Notes: generated by a model not told the origin, from the sequence alone. Counted from the stretch's first letter, positions 1-9,691 are shown. The stretch: 13,753 bases of DNA from Echinostoma caproni (GCA_900618425.1 UZAN01048060.1:11195-24947), one strand, 5' to 3'. Numbers and translations: made by a program.

Positions 1-19
1 ATTTGGATCGATTACTCCT

Positions 20-95
20 ACGATTTTATCGACTGAGGTGCTCACTCGAATCGAACCCCCAACCTGGAGGACCAGGATACTGAACTATGTCTAAC
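20..95 (-). repeat. tRNA-like SINE head candidate (box B)
   Basis: Read on the minus strand, this stretch has a near-perfect RNA polymerase III box B (GGGTTCGATTC, about positions 47-57). It is preceded by a short perfect stem, CCTGG-TCCT-CCAGG, and by AGTTCAGT, which could be a decayed box A about 30 bases upstream. That order and spacing are those of a tRNA-derived promoter. The acceptor stem does not pair, so this is not a functional tRNA gene. It is probably the head of a SINE; its body does not match the SINE family found elsewhere in the window. Confidence 0.4.
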
Positions 96-168
96 CTTCC
101 AGGCATGATGATATCTGGCAGTCTCTGTGTGATGGCTGACTTTGTTTAATCATTTATGTATTCATTGT

Positions 169-171
169 NNN
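169..171. other. Assembly gap (NNN)
   Basis: Three ambiguous bases lie just upstream of the pyrimidine tract before position 206. Single ambiguous bases also occur at 2121 and 8939, and another NNN at 6757-6759. They point to a draft scaffold; the true gap lengths may differ from three. Confidence 0.9.
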
Positions 172-205
172 TGTTTTTCCCTCTGTCTTCCCACTTTTAC
201 TACAG

Positions 206-490
206 AAGAGTGATTTGCGTCAACTGAATTTCCATCTGCTTTGGAGTGATTTAATGAGGTTTCTTGACTTGATCGTATGCATTCTTATAAATAGTCCATG
301 TAACCTACCTCTATATTTACTTCGTGATCCGTGCAGACGTCAAACTTGTTATAAGCCCCCGAGATTAACACGAAGCACCGTCATTGATTGTGGGTCGAGA
401 TTATCTATTCGGTTCCAAGGACTGACTCATGTAGTGGAAGATTCTCTCCTAGATGGTTTCGTAATTTTTACTAATAGAAATGCGCGTTAA
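206..490 (+). other. Unassigned open frame behind a strong splice-acceptor-like site
   Basis: A long pyrimidine tract (172-204) ending in TACTACAG resembles a 3' splice site. The sequence after it stays open for 94 codons to a TAA at 488-490. The early part (SDLRQLNFHLLW, RFLDLI) looks protein-like, and a possible donor GTATGC follows at about 272, which would give a 66-base exon. The rest of the frame is cysteine-rich and shows no known domain. I do not recognise the product. It could be an exon of a larger gene, a decayed transposon piece, or chance. Confidence 0.2.
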
Positions 491-753
491 GACAAATTCG
501 ATTAGTTGGACGTGAACGATGGCCAGTCGAACTGCGTTTGTCAGTGTCCTGTTCAATTTTTTAGATCATAATACTAGGTACGCTGTGATCGTGATAATTT
601 GTGCCCTCAGACAACATCAACAACATGTTTGGAGCCCGAATTCCTCTCATGATCTGCTTTTGCAATTGCATTTTCAAAACAAGAAATTAAGATGAAAATG
701 ACAATAAATGCAAAACACTACACTGGTTATAGAAAAACAATGACTTTATTTCA

Positions 754-1293
754 ATATATTATGCTGATTACATTTTGCGGGAAAAATCGCGGCGCATTGG
801 AGAGGATCGGTAGTATGAGCTTTACCTCCTGAAGGGACCAGTCACCTGGCACCCCAAATAATATTAAAAATTTAATGTTACCTTTTTCTTCGTAATAGTA
901 ATGACAACATTAATAGCACTCCGGTTCCAGTATTGCATCACTGGCGTATTTTTGGGCTGTACATCCCATCAATAAAATGAGAATGCACAATCTAATCTTG
1001 CACTGGTGTTGTTCTCTAGGGAAAGATTTGCTTTTATTGAGAGTGATGGACGTCATCATCAGCTTTCCACGTAGATTGAGAAAATTCTGGAAAGCGAAGT
1101 GTCTGAAAGTCCTGCTACAAATGGCACGTAAACCCAGATAACTGAAGGGTCGTTTTTTTCTTCGAACCAACTGATTTTTACGACAAACACCTGCGTTTGG
1201 AGAACTGTAACTCCCCTGGCCGTTCCTTTTGCCCAGCGATTGCTTCGAGTAAATTATGACCAACCATACAACCGGTAGATGGCACATCGTCAT
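754..1293 (-). other. Minus-strand open frame with one in-frame stop, unassigned
   Basis: One minus-strand frame runs from about 1293 to 754 with a single TAA at 910-912. The upstream 127 codons are basic and cysteine-rich. The downstream part (about 50 codons) includes the protein-like string FGVPGDWSLQEVKLILPIL, and AATAAA follows on the same strand close to its end. No domain is recognised. An open run of 127 codons is about what AT-rich DNA of this length yields once by chance, so it may have no meaning. An old transposon remnant is the main alternative. Confidence 0.15.
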
Positions 1294-1473
1294 AATTGCT
1301 ACCGATTGTGTAGGAAGTTACCCACTGAGGTGTCCAAATGAATTCTTCCAGCTTCAAAATAAAAACCATTGATTTCGCTGTGATGCAAGTAAACTTGCCA
1401 AAAGTGTTCGCTGACGAATTTCATCGTTCCGGATTATTAGTCGAATGAAATGAGTATAATTGATTAGTCTTAC

Positions 1474-1601
1474 GTTTATGATTGTATCGGGAAGTAACAT
1501 GTTACAAACTGTATTCACTCCCGTGGAGGTTTCATTGAAGCTTTGTTTTAAACTTTCCAAACCCTTCCAACAGTCGAATAGAACAACAATAGATGTATGC
1601 A
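1474..1601 (-). other. Exon candidate, unassigned
   Basis: On the minus strand this 128-base segment is open in one frame and lies between an acceptor-like site (CTTCTTTCCCATTAAG) and a good donor (GTAAGA at 1473-1468). The reading includes VVLFDCWKGLESLKQSF and TVCNMLLPD, which look like ordinary protein composition. Neighbouring exons were not found and no family is recognised. Splice-like signals of this quality arise often by chance in AT-rich DNA. Confidence 0.15.
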
Positions 1602-1604
1602 CTT

Positions 1605-3000
1605 AATGGGAAAGAAGTTGTAGATACTTGCGACATTTTTAAACAGAATCGTAGATTTCACAAATTCGCTAACAAAACCATGAAAATGTATCATACGATA
1701 AAATCTCACGATCCATATTGAATAAGTAACTTTTGCCATAATTAAAACTGTCACAATTGAGAGAGCGGCTGGAAAGCTTTCTAATCGAAGAAGCGCCGCC
1801 AGTCACAACCCCATGTGCAATAGAAAGTACTTCTATTCTCCTAGTTCTATTGGGTTATTGGACTGCCATGTTCAAGCTCCAAAGTGTAGAAGGATAACCA
1901 AGGTGACGGTAATTATGTCTCATATAAATAGCATTCGCAAACTAGGAACTGTGGCTCTTGAAGATAGGGTGGGTTTTGAATTCGAAGGTTATCTTCAGTC
2001 GTTCGGGTTTGGTCGTAACGTGTGCTAGCATGACCAACTGCAAACCTAGGCTACTTTTACTTGATATGTGAAAAGCCATAAAACTGATATTTGAAGTTAA
2101 TTAACTTCTGAGCTTTCGTANGCCACGAATGGTTCACCAAGCCCTGGGCTAGCCAGATCATCTCACCTTTTCGAGCTGAAGATCCGCAGATACTGTCAAC
2201 TGGTGCACCAATAGAAGCAGGCGTATAGTCTTCAGTTCAAACTTTGGGGTAAGAAAACCAGACGGACCTCTCTCTCACACAAATTTTCAAAATGGACATT
2301 GTTATTCACTTTTCTTACAACATCTGGTCGCAGGAACGTGTTCCATCGTAATGGGTTGTTCCGTCTATCATTACCATTCTCAAGATGACACCTATCAGAG
2401 AATGTGTAAACTGCAGTAGGATAAGTGTGATCTCGTCATTCGTTCATGTAGGACGTCGGTAACAGAGACCTATGTCCATGAAAAGCAGATTGGATTCCAA
2501 TCTGTTTGCTGGTGTATTGGTCAATGTTTTAAGTTACCTGAAGCCCTCGAATTCTATTACATGCCAGTGGAAACCAGTAGAAAATAGTGATCAATGGGTA
2601 CCACCAGGTGATTCAGTAAGACGAAAACACACTGATTAGCTGAATTTTCAGCTGCGCGACGCAACTGTGTGAAATGACAATGGGTGATCACAATTCTCAA
2701 GCCCGTCCACATAGCCGCCTAAATCGATTGTATGTTTGTAATGGGGAAAGCCGGTTACTTCGTGTTAACAGGTAACAATTGTTAGTCATTGCTAGATGGC
2801 CTTGAAGGACGGTCACAAAGCAGGTTTAAATGCATGGAGGATGCAAAAAGATACGCGTAACACAAAGAAAAGCTCTGTTGCTTATTTCGGTATGTATTCT
2901 GCACCTTGTTAAGTACAAGGAGACGCTGCTAGACTGGGAGTCGACTTATGCTGCGTTGAACCTAGCTGGATAGGAATAACCTATAGTCGATTGCTTCTCC
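1605..3000. other. Stretch without recognised gene
   Basis: I see no recognisable coding sequence, RNA gene or transposon end here. Open frames are short. The most protein-like is a 55-codon plus-strand frame at 2472-2639 starting at an ATG, which shows no known motif. A single ambiguous base lies at 2121. Confidence 0.5.
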
Positions 3001-3003
3001 TAC

Positions 3004-3594
3004 TTAGATAGTTGCGTGGCCAATCACAACAAAGTTGCAATGCAATTGGGCGCACGCATTCCCAAACCTTGAGCAGCGTACACATGACCTTTTGTGTGAA
3101 CGTGATATTTCACTGATGTTGAAAGATCGCGCATATTGTGTAACAGTTCCATCGGCCCTGCTTGACAATCGTGATACCTTGAATTTGAGATTGAAAGACA
3201 TCCATAGAGTAAAGGTTTCTACAATCGATGCTAACCTAGTTTGGCCCAATTGGGTGATGCTAGTGGGTAAGGAACTTCGAGATGAGCTGTTGGACTTTCC
3301 CGACTGTGTTTCACAGAGCAACCTTTGATTGATCACTTCTCCCTTCTTGTACAATGTATCATTATATATGCAGTAAAAGGAAGTAAATATGAAAATAAAC
3401 ATTTCATGATCGTTTACTGCACCACTTCGTATTTTCATCCATTGTCCTGGAGTGTAGAATATCACGTGGATTCTCTCGCACTCCAAATTTATGTCCAAAA
3501 GGCATTGAAGGAAACTGCAACTCACCGCAATTAGTGTCGTTCCTGGTGTCCTTTTTATCACATTTGCACGTGTGTGTTCACAAAATCGGTGCAC
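3004..3594 (-). other. Longest open frame of the window, unassigned and probably non-coding
   Basis: This minus-strand frame is open for 196 codons, longer than expected by chance in such DNA. Its product is rich in serine, arginine and cysteine and shows no domain. The opposite strand is also open from 3008 to 3328, and the part at 3035-3238 looks more like protein (for example VPSALLDNRDTLNLRLKDI). Positions 3239-3400 are a SINE copy, so the minus frame runs through a repeat, which argues against it being a real gene. If anything here was coding, the plus-strand frame cut by the SINE is the better candidate. Confidence 0.15.
3239..3400 (+). repeat. SINE copy (family member D)
   Basis: This segment aligns with the copy at 10663-10856. 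The last part is nearly identical (AAAAGGAAGTAA, one variable base, then ATGAAAATAAA), and the middle shares the GACTTTC and GATTG..C.CTT blocks. The head has TGGCCCAATTGGG, close to a box A, and ACTTCGAGAT about 30 bases further on as a decayed box B. About ten bases of the tRNA-like head seem to be missing compared with the 10663 copy. It is non-coding and probably derived from a pol III transcript. Confidence 0.7.
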
Positions 3595-3599
3595 CAGCT

Positions 3600-4400
3600 T
3601 CCTTTCTCGAAAAACAGGTCCACTCCCCAGTTAACTTGCACATACTTATTTACTTTGTGTATATCGGGAGCTTAGCTGCGATGAGTTAAATTTCCTTCAC
3701 TTTATTTCGCCTGACAGTGATGGTCATAATGTCTGGAGTTTAGAAGGTTTAAATCGTTTTGGTAAGTTACCTGCTCGCTCGAGTCTTTTATTTGGATTAG
3801 ATTACAAAGCTCTGAACCGCAACATGTTCGCATACTTCTTTTCGTCACGTAGTCCACAATCTCTGGTTTTCACGGCGATGACCTGACGTTGACTGATCCT
3901 GGAGTGATCGATATATGACATGTGATCATATCCGTCTTATTTACTGGTTAAACAAACGTTCACTTTGATCTACTCAATCCGTTTCGACAGTCCGACCAAC
4001 CCATGTTTTCTGACATACCGACAATGTTGTGCGTATCTTTGTCACATATTCGCGCGAATGTATACTGACCGGTACTGCACTACTTTTATACAGCTGAATA
4101 TACTGCCACGAAAACGTGACAAACTAGGTCGAATTGTAAATTCTATTGATCGTTAACAGGAGACAACAACTCAACAAAAAGTAAGGACAACACGCAGTAT
4201 CGTACAAGCTCATTTTTGTGAATCATCAACCGGCAAACACATCACAATTTATGATCGAATCCAGGGGTTAATAAGAGACTGAAATAAATGTTCAGTAAAA
4301 TGCCCACACCTGGATGTGGGCAAATACACGCACAACATTGTGGAACCGAGTGAATTAGTCGAATTGATGGTAATTGATGACCGATTGTTGTTTGGTTTTT
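3600..4400. other. Stretch without recognised gene
   Basis: No coding region or transposon is recognised. A 63-codon plus-strand frame at 3965-4156 has no protein-like features. The only clear structure is the hairpin at 4301-4322. Confidence 0.5.
4301..4322. repeat. Perfect short hairpin
   Basis: TGCCCACA and TGTGGGCA form a perfect 8-bp stem around the six-base loop CCTGGA. No U tract or neighbouring gene suggests a terminator, and no SINE body is attached. Its role is unknown. Confidence 0.6.
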
Positions 4401-4420
4401 ATTGTAAAGACAGGGGATGA

Positions 4421-4795
4421 TTATGTAGCCAAGTTGCATTCGATCCCTCTGGAACCAATTTGAAACTTCAGTTCCACTAAGATTATTAAATTCCATTCTT
4501 GAGGGAGGGACATTTGAAATGCCTCAGTCAAATGATTTGCCTCTATAAGATATGAAACCATAGCCCTTGTGATAGACCGGATCATTCCACAGTTCAGCTA
4601 AGCTGGATCGTGCTCGCGGGCTCGATCAAATAAACGTCTGATCTTGCGGTAAGTGAGCATTATTCTGAAGGAATAAATAAATGAGTACATAAAACAAAAT
4701 TTAGGAAGCAAACGTTGATCTTTGAGTCGAAACCACAAGAGCGGGTTGGAGACGGTCACAATGCCTACAACTAATGTATTGAGTCTTTGCAACAT
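4421..4795 (-). pseudogene. Unassigned coding-like frame with one stop
   Basis: One minus-strand frame spans about 125 codons with a single TAG at 4598-4600. A strong acceptor-like site (TTTATTTATTCCTTCAG, ending at 4665) precedes the protein-like part, which reads LTYRKIRRLFDRAREHDPA, stops, then continues with ITRAMVSYLIEANHLTEAF and ends near 4423. The residues on both sides of the stop have similar helical, charged character, so this may be a decayed gene or transposon protein. As an alternative, the TAG is the true end of a terminal exon, and AATAAA on the same strand near 4397-4402 would be its polyadenylation signal. I do not recognise the family. Confidence 0.25.
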
Positions 4796-4817
4796 TTTAC
4801 ACTATTTAAGACAATGA

Positions 4818-4996
4818 GGGTCACCCGTTGGCTAAGCGTGACCGAGTTATCACCCCAGTAGATGTGTATTTCCATCCCACCAAAGCCGCCTGACTTTCCC
4901 CATTATGCGTCGTATCGCATCCTTTTGATTAACCGCTTCCCCGTTCCTGAGAATTGCATCGTTTTATATTTAACAGAAGGAAAAGAAAAGAATAAG
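4818..4996 (+). repeat. SINE copy (family member B)
   Basis: The copy starts with TCACCCGTTGGCTAAGCGTG, in which TTGGCTAAGCG resembles a box A. It continues through TATCACCCC and CCATCCCACCA, the decayed box B region, then the conserved blocks CTGACTTTCCCCATT, TTGATTAACCGCTTCCCC and a purine-rich tail. Every block has a counterpart in the copy at 10663-10856, in the same order and at similar spacing. It is oriented on the plus strand and probably non-functional today. Confidence 0.75.
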
Positions 4997-4999
4997 GGA

Positions 5000-5290
5000 T
5001 TCAAAAACGGTGGCGAAGGCTTGTTCCTCAACTTAACCGTGCATTTTTCGAGTACAGCTAAAGATCATCGTTTAAGATGATCTCTTGCTGTGTTTACCAG
5101 TTTACATGCTCATGTGGCGCAAGATGCGTAAGTTGCACCACCTGGCTGATTGAGTTAGTGAACACCACTCGGCGTGGCTCAGCCAAGAACCGATAAGGGC
5201 AGGTGCGAGTGAGGTTCTGAGACCTATAGGTTCAGTTTCAGATTTTACAATAATTAACCATGCACTTTCGTGCGCCGGTTTTGGTTACTG
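5000..5290. other. Spacer between SINE copy and LINE relic
   Basis: No gene is seen. The stretch contains a short perfect arm pair, AAGATCATCGTTTAAGATGATCT (about 5060-5083), and no recognisable repeat. The 3' untranslated part of the LINE may reach into it, but its end cannot be set from one copy. Confidence 0.4.
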
Positions 5291-5355
5291 TCCTTCGATC
5301 GACCATTTGGATTAAAGAACAGAATGAAAATAGAGAATTCATATCGACCGAGGTT

Positions 5356-5760
5356 TCAAGAATAATGAGTAGATGCATAAACGCCACTGTTTGCAACACT
5401 CAGCCGTATCGTCTCTAACCATCGGTGACCATGATCTCCAGGTCCCCAGCCAGGGAGCCTAACGGGACCTATGTGAGTCAGTCTCCTGGTTAGCGTTTCC
5501 ATAACCTCATGCCAGGTTTTTGTTTGACTACCCTTAACCTTTTTCCAACCGCTGCCTGTCTCGGCAAACATCGTTCGCCGTGGCAACCTATCTGGTGATA
5601 GGCGTAACACATGCTCCAACCAACGTAATGTATGGGGGTCGACTACTTCCTCTGTTGGACTACCGCGACTGCCTAAAACTCTACGCTTAACTTCAGCATT
5701 GCTTGTCCGGTTTCTCTAATGCAATGCGATGTAGACAGCGGTGTTTAAACACCGACAGAC
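5356..5760 (-). pseudogene. C-terminal domain of the RTE relic polyprotein
   Basis: The frame ending at 5356 includes LRWLEHVLRLSPDRLPRRTM, then GSGWKKVKGSQTKTWHEVME, LPGWGPGDHGHRWLET and a stop. The R-W-L-x-H-V-L-R block with the following tryptophan-rich segment is the hallmark of the RTE C-terminus. Just upstream, NAEVKRRVLGS (about 5668-5700) matches the block before it; the section between 5700 and 5990 is recognisable only in pieces and holds several stops. Downstream on the minus strand there is a short AT-rich tail without clear repeats. Confidence 0.9.
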
Positions 5761-5989
5761 TATTCATATCCTGTTCCCGTAATGGTTAAGCCTCTGCACC
5801 GTTAAGCCAAACAGTTGCAGCCTCAACTCGACTTTTCACAGCCGGATGTTACGGCGTTGCCACAAATTTCTCTAGTTGGCAAATGTCAACCAAGCCTTTT
5901 ATATGCGCGCCAAGACCTTTTCTGTGATGCGTCCGTCAGGTGAGATATAGCTACTCACGAAGTAAAATTTGTCTACTTCCTCTACTACT

Positions 5990-6900
5990 TCTCAATTCAG
6001 AATGAGGTTGGGGACTGCACCAACCCAATCTTATAGCATCAGTTTACATTTGGAAGGTACAAAACGGATACTGAACATGGCTACACTAGCACTCGAACTA
6101 CCCAGATAAGCTTGTAAACTTACCTGGATCTTCACTTAGTAGCACAATGTTGTCTACATACTCCAGATCAGACAGTCTGCCACCTGGGAGTAAATCCATA
6201 CCGTTATCTTCACGGGAGGATAGCGCTATTTCCAGCGTTAAATCTATGACAAAGTTAAGCAGAAATCGAGAAAGAAGGCAACCCTGTCGAACACCAATTT
6301 CTTTATTGAACTGGGGCGACAAAGTGCCGTAAGCTCTGACTCGGCTTCAGCTATAAGTATAGAGCGATTGTAATATTGAAATTAACTTCTCGGGCACACC
6401 TTTTAGAGGGAGGCTGCGCCAGAGTTTAGAGCGGTCGACTGAGTCGAAAGCCGCTTTCATATTCAGGAATATAGAAACGGTCAGTTTAATATAGGATTGT
6501 ATGTGCCCTAGAATTTAGCGGGGGAGTGAAGATATGGTCGATATAACCTCAACCAGGTCTGAAACCAGCCTGATTCTCACACGTACACCGTTCACGTGCG
6601 GCAGACAATCAGAGTATGATATCGGCGAGAAGTTTAGAGGCAATGTTGATTAAACTAATTTCTCTGTGGTTTTCACAAGAGGAGCTGTCACCTTTCTTGT
6701 AAATCGGTATGATCACCGACTCATACCATTCAGCTGGAACCTCCTCTCTTTCCCACNNNCCTCCATTCTTAAAAACGGATGGGGACAGTCCGTCTGAACC
6801 GGAAGCCTTATGCCTTTGTGATAGCCTGTTTCTCGGGTAACCTCCATTTCAGATGGAGGACTGATGTCAACTGGCAATATTTACACCGTTGAACCGGGTA
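5990..6900 (-). pseudogene. Decayed reverse transcriptase of the RTE relic
   Basis: Read on the minus strand, the order is PPSEMEVTRETG, SVFKNGG, an NNN gap, WEREEVPAEWYESVIIPIYK, KGDSSSCENHREISLINIAS, then ENQAGFRPG with a stop in place of the next residue. Next come VSIFLNMKAAFDSVD (6430-6470), PLKGVPEKLISILQSL, a stop, and SRVRAYGTLSPQF. The frame at 6098-6322 carries IGVRQGCLLSRFLLNFVID and LEYVDNIVLL. Catalytic motif A should read FLDxKAAFD but has Asn for the first Asp. Motif C should read YADD but is YVDN (6149-6160), so the second Asp is also Asn. VPSKCKLML, a stop and DWVG follow at about 6010-6060. The enzyme is inactive. Confidence 0.92.
6757..6759. other. Assembly gap (NNN) inside the reverse transcriptase
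   Basis: The NNN lies between the codons for NGG and WERE of the decayed RT. As written it keeps the frame, but intact RTE proteins usually have about a dozen more residues between these blocks. Either the relic lost them or the gap is longer than three bases. Confidence 0.8.
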
Positions 6901-6959
6901 TAAGGAGGTCTTGTTCTGACGAGGGCCCGGTGAGCTTTGCATTAAAATATTCTACCATC

Positions 6960-7225
6960 GATCTGGGCAAAGTTGCTGAATATGAATCAGTGTGCCATTA
7001 GTCTCCATAAATACCTCACTTACGCCTGCTTTCCTAAACATGTACTCCTAATTAATCGGAAAATATTGCCACTATTACCGCAACCTTCTCCATCTCCCTA
7101 CACTTCCCTACTCACCATTTCTCGCGGTCATTCCTCAGCCTCTTGATGAGCTGGTGTTTAAAGGATTTGCGCTCTGTGTCGTATTTTGAATCCGAAGGAA
7201 TGGCTTTGCGAGCGTCTAGTGATGT
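6960..7225 (-). pseudogene. Linker between endonuclease and reverse transcriptase of the RTE relic
   Basis: Minus-strand translation gives LDARKAIPSDSKYDTERKSF followed by KHQLIKRLRNDREKW. This is the basic helical stretch that follows the endonuclease in RTE proteins. Several stops follow before the next recognisable block (MVEYF, about 6955), where the family has a tryptophan-rich segment ahead of the RT fingers. The linker starts immediately after the deletion that removed the end of the endonuclease. Confidence 0.7.
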
Positions 7226-7269
7226 GGTCGATTCGAGTTCAGCGTCAGGCCGTCTCCCTGCAAGGCTGT

Positions 7270-8076
7270 GTCGTCTCTTGTGTTAGAAGTTGATGCTTGA
7301 CAGAAACAGTCCGTGGTCAGTTCAAAATTGAAGTAGGCTTTCACCGTTGTCAGTCCGGTTAGCTGGGATTGCAAGTGAACGGCCAGTTAGCTGTTCTAAT
7401 TCATCTAGGCGTCCCACTTGAGCATTAATTTCTCCGGAAATTACCAAGATGTCCGTTGACCGAGCACTTTGGAGCAGTTAAGAGAGGTCCTTGTAGAATT
7501 CATCCTTCATTTCTAGTTAGATGCATTCAGTTGGTGCATACACGAATACGATGAATACGCATCGACGCTTCGTTCTGTGTCTGTTGACCCGTACTGAACC
7601 ATCTAGGCGTACATCAAATGCCGGGATCCAGTCGAGAAGTGAACACTCAACCTTGACGCCCTGCGTAATCCCGACACCAGCAACATCGCGAGCTTTAGGT
7701 GCCGAATCGCCTGACACAGGGACAGTGAAGCGTGCGGATGAGTTTGCATATGGAGAACACAGGGAGGTGAATAAAGTAGGGTTTCAGAGACACAACATAC
7801 ACTTGAGTGGAAGGTTTCAAGGGTTCTAGCCAATGCAGCTTGTTGGCCGATCTGGTAGAGTGTGGGGACATTAAATGCGGCGAAGTGTAAAAGAGATTTT
7901 GGGTACAAAAATCTGAAAGCCTCTGAGTGGTTGGTCTCAATAGTTGAACACTGAGTGATATCCCATGGATGGTGCAAAGAGGATGCCTCTGTTAAAGCTT
8001 GGGAGTGAGGAGAGGAAGTAGACAGATGAGAAAGATTGTTTTCCAAATGAGTACCTAAGACTTTTGAGCACTGCAT
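7270..8076 (-). pseudogene. Decayed APE-type endonuclease of the RTE relic
   Basis: The domain normally nicks target DNA to start retrotransposition. From 8076 the frame is open for 157 codons and contains FAAFNVPTLYQIGQQAALAR and CCVSETL, the first and second conserved endonuclease blocks; the Asn and the Glu of these blocks are kept. Near 7720-7730 the homologous reading shifts to another frame (7517-7717), with DVAGVGI, LLDWIP, VRLDGSVRV and VYAPTE. After a stop it continues with GEINAQVG at about 7415-7435, where the family has GDFNA, so the catalytic Asp is Glu. Further on come NRTDNGESLLQF, a stop, and TDHGLFLSS. The final SDH block is missing because of a deletion at about 7215-7255. 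The domain cannot be active. Confidence 0.85.
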
Positions 8077-8079
8077 ACT

Positions 8080-8700
8080 TCGTGGTTTCCCTCACCGACG
8101 AAGGGTTTTTTCGTTGGGAACCCAAACCGGAGCCTTTGACTCAAAAGTCTGACCCACAAGGCATCGGAGCGCAGATCCAACGCGGTGGCGTGAACGAAGC
8201 GTCCGTCTGGGGGCTTCTGGAGACCTGTCACGCAAGGCCTTTGCATTTTGGTTCATTGCGTTGTTCGCTGGTGCGTTGCTTGATGGCCCGCTTTTCGGGA
8301 TCGGCCCTAAGTCTCATGCAACCAATGAGTGGAACGTGGACGGGACAGCGCCTTATTGGCTGGGAGCTGCCCAAACTTGGCGGGTGGTAGGTGTCCTGTG
8401 ACGTACTAAGACTCAACCTTTGGTCAAGTCCCAGGTTCCCTCTCCTACGTCAATCTAGATTGGTATTTTGGACGGTAAAATGCCCCTCACCGTGTTTTTT
8501 TGCGGGCATGACCATTCCAAAGGTGAGAGTGGATAGGCAAAGGAAGCCAGGAGTGCCAAAGCAGCTGGCCTTGTGAGACTGATCTTCGTCTGGTCTCTAC
8601 CCATTGAACTCTCAGGTGTGATTGGATTTACACCTGTGAGGAGCCCTCCTGTGTAGCTCGCAGGTTCATGGCGACACCACGCCCAGACGCAGTCTTGTCG
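8080..8700 (-). other. 5' leader of the RTE relic with two short open frames
   Basis: This region is GC-richer than its surroundings and sits directly upstream of the endonuclease on the minus strand. Two minus-strand frames of about 62 codons overlap here: 8228-8416 and 8055-8246, the latter reading FVHATALDLRSDALWVRLLS. They could be decayed parts of an extended polyprotein N-terminus, of a small ORF1, or of a leader that happens to be open. RTE elements usually have a short or no ORF1, so I favour leader or N-terminal extension. The 5' boundary near 8700 is a guess from the drop in GC content and the loss of familiar sequence. Confidence 0.5.
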
Positions 8701-9690
8701 TGATGGGGTTCAGTCTCGTCTCTCGGTAGAACCAGGGCACACTGTTTAGTTCAGGGAGTAATTTCAACTATTTAACCATGGCGGACTATTACGGTAAAGG
8801 TGCAAAGAATGATCGTTTGTAACAGTGCTTATCTTTCCGTGGTCATGTGTCCGAGATACCCCCACCCAACGTTCCAGTTAAAAAGAATTGTGTTAGATTA
8901 TACTAATAATCACATCAACACTTTCCATTCGCACACTNTAGATATGCTGCCCCAATAAAACCAACATTTAGCCTCCCGATATTGTTCACTTTTTTATCTA
9001 CTGTATTGTTAATCGTCAGCCGATGCAGCACTAGCCTTGCTCATCACATTTTCCCCCGTTCAACTCGACCCATCGGATTCCCATTATTATTAGTTTTCAT
9101 CGGTTTTAGACACAGTCCTGTCGATGAATCCAGCCGTTTGTTTAATACCTTCGGACAATAACATTAATTAAAATTAAAATCAAGAGAAATATTTAGGTAT
9201 GGTACGGGAAAAAACGGAAGGGTATCAGTTGTGTATCAGCCAGCAGATAGGTAATCGGCACATGAGGTTCCAAGTGAATAATTTTGTAAGCTTGTGTGAA
9301 TTTACTGCAAGAAACATATAGAACAACCCTGTAATATGTTCACCTGAAACACTTCTTTTTCTTAAAACAATGCTAACTGCATGCATTCACAAGCGAAAGT
9401 GTTCACGATACATTTTGTTTTGTTAGAAATCGCAACTATGCAATTTCATCTTCGTTACGTGCAGGATCATGAGATACTGGAACTGCTCGAACACGAGCGG
9501 TAGGTCATCTGGCAATGGGGAACTTCTATCAGCATATGGATCGTTTAAGATCATAGAACACAGGGATAAGTCAGGTCGGAAATGGGAGTTGTAGTTATTT
9601 ATCATTAGAAAACAGATCACACAGTTAGACACATCGCCAATCATGAGTAAGAGTTTGTGATAGTCAACTGGCATCTGTCATTTGATTGGT
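8700..9690. other. Stretch without recognised gene
   Basis: AT-rich sequence with one ambiguous base at 8939. The longest frame is 83 codons on the minus strand (9423-9674), with a locally protein-like end (SSPLPDDLPLVFEQF) behind a weak acceptor CTGATAG. No domain or repeat is recognised. Confidence 0.5.
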
Positions 9691-9691
9691 T

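Larger units (their letters stand above)
5290..8700 (-). mobile_element. RTE-clade LINE relic (schistosome SR2-like), nearly full length, inactive
   Basis: On the minus strand the pieces stand in the order expected for an RTE-type non-LTR retrotransposon: leader (about 8080-8700), apurinic-type endonuclease (7270-8076), linker (6960-7225), reverse transcriptase (5990-6900) and a C-terminal domain ending in a stop at 5356. RTE elements encode one polyprotein that nicks the target and primes reverse transcription from it. The motifs FAAFN, SETL, NRTDN, AAFDS, GVRQGC and LRWLEHVLR are all visible and are typical of the clade. Numerous stops, frame changes and at least one deletion show that the copy is dead. 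Both ends are approximate because no target-site duplication was found. The SR2-like label comes from recalled similarity and needs a library search. Confidence 0.9.

Noticed and set aside
7521..7829. 102-codon plus-strand open frame.
   Set aside because: It is antisense to the recognisable endonuclease of the RTE relic.
8064..8390. 108-codon plus-strand open frame.
   Set aside because: It is antisense to the leader of the RTE relic, whose minus-strand context is consistent; the plus frame is a shadow.
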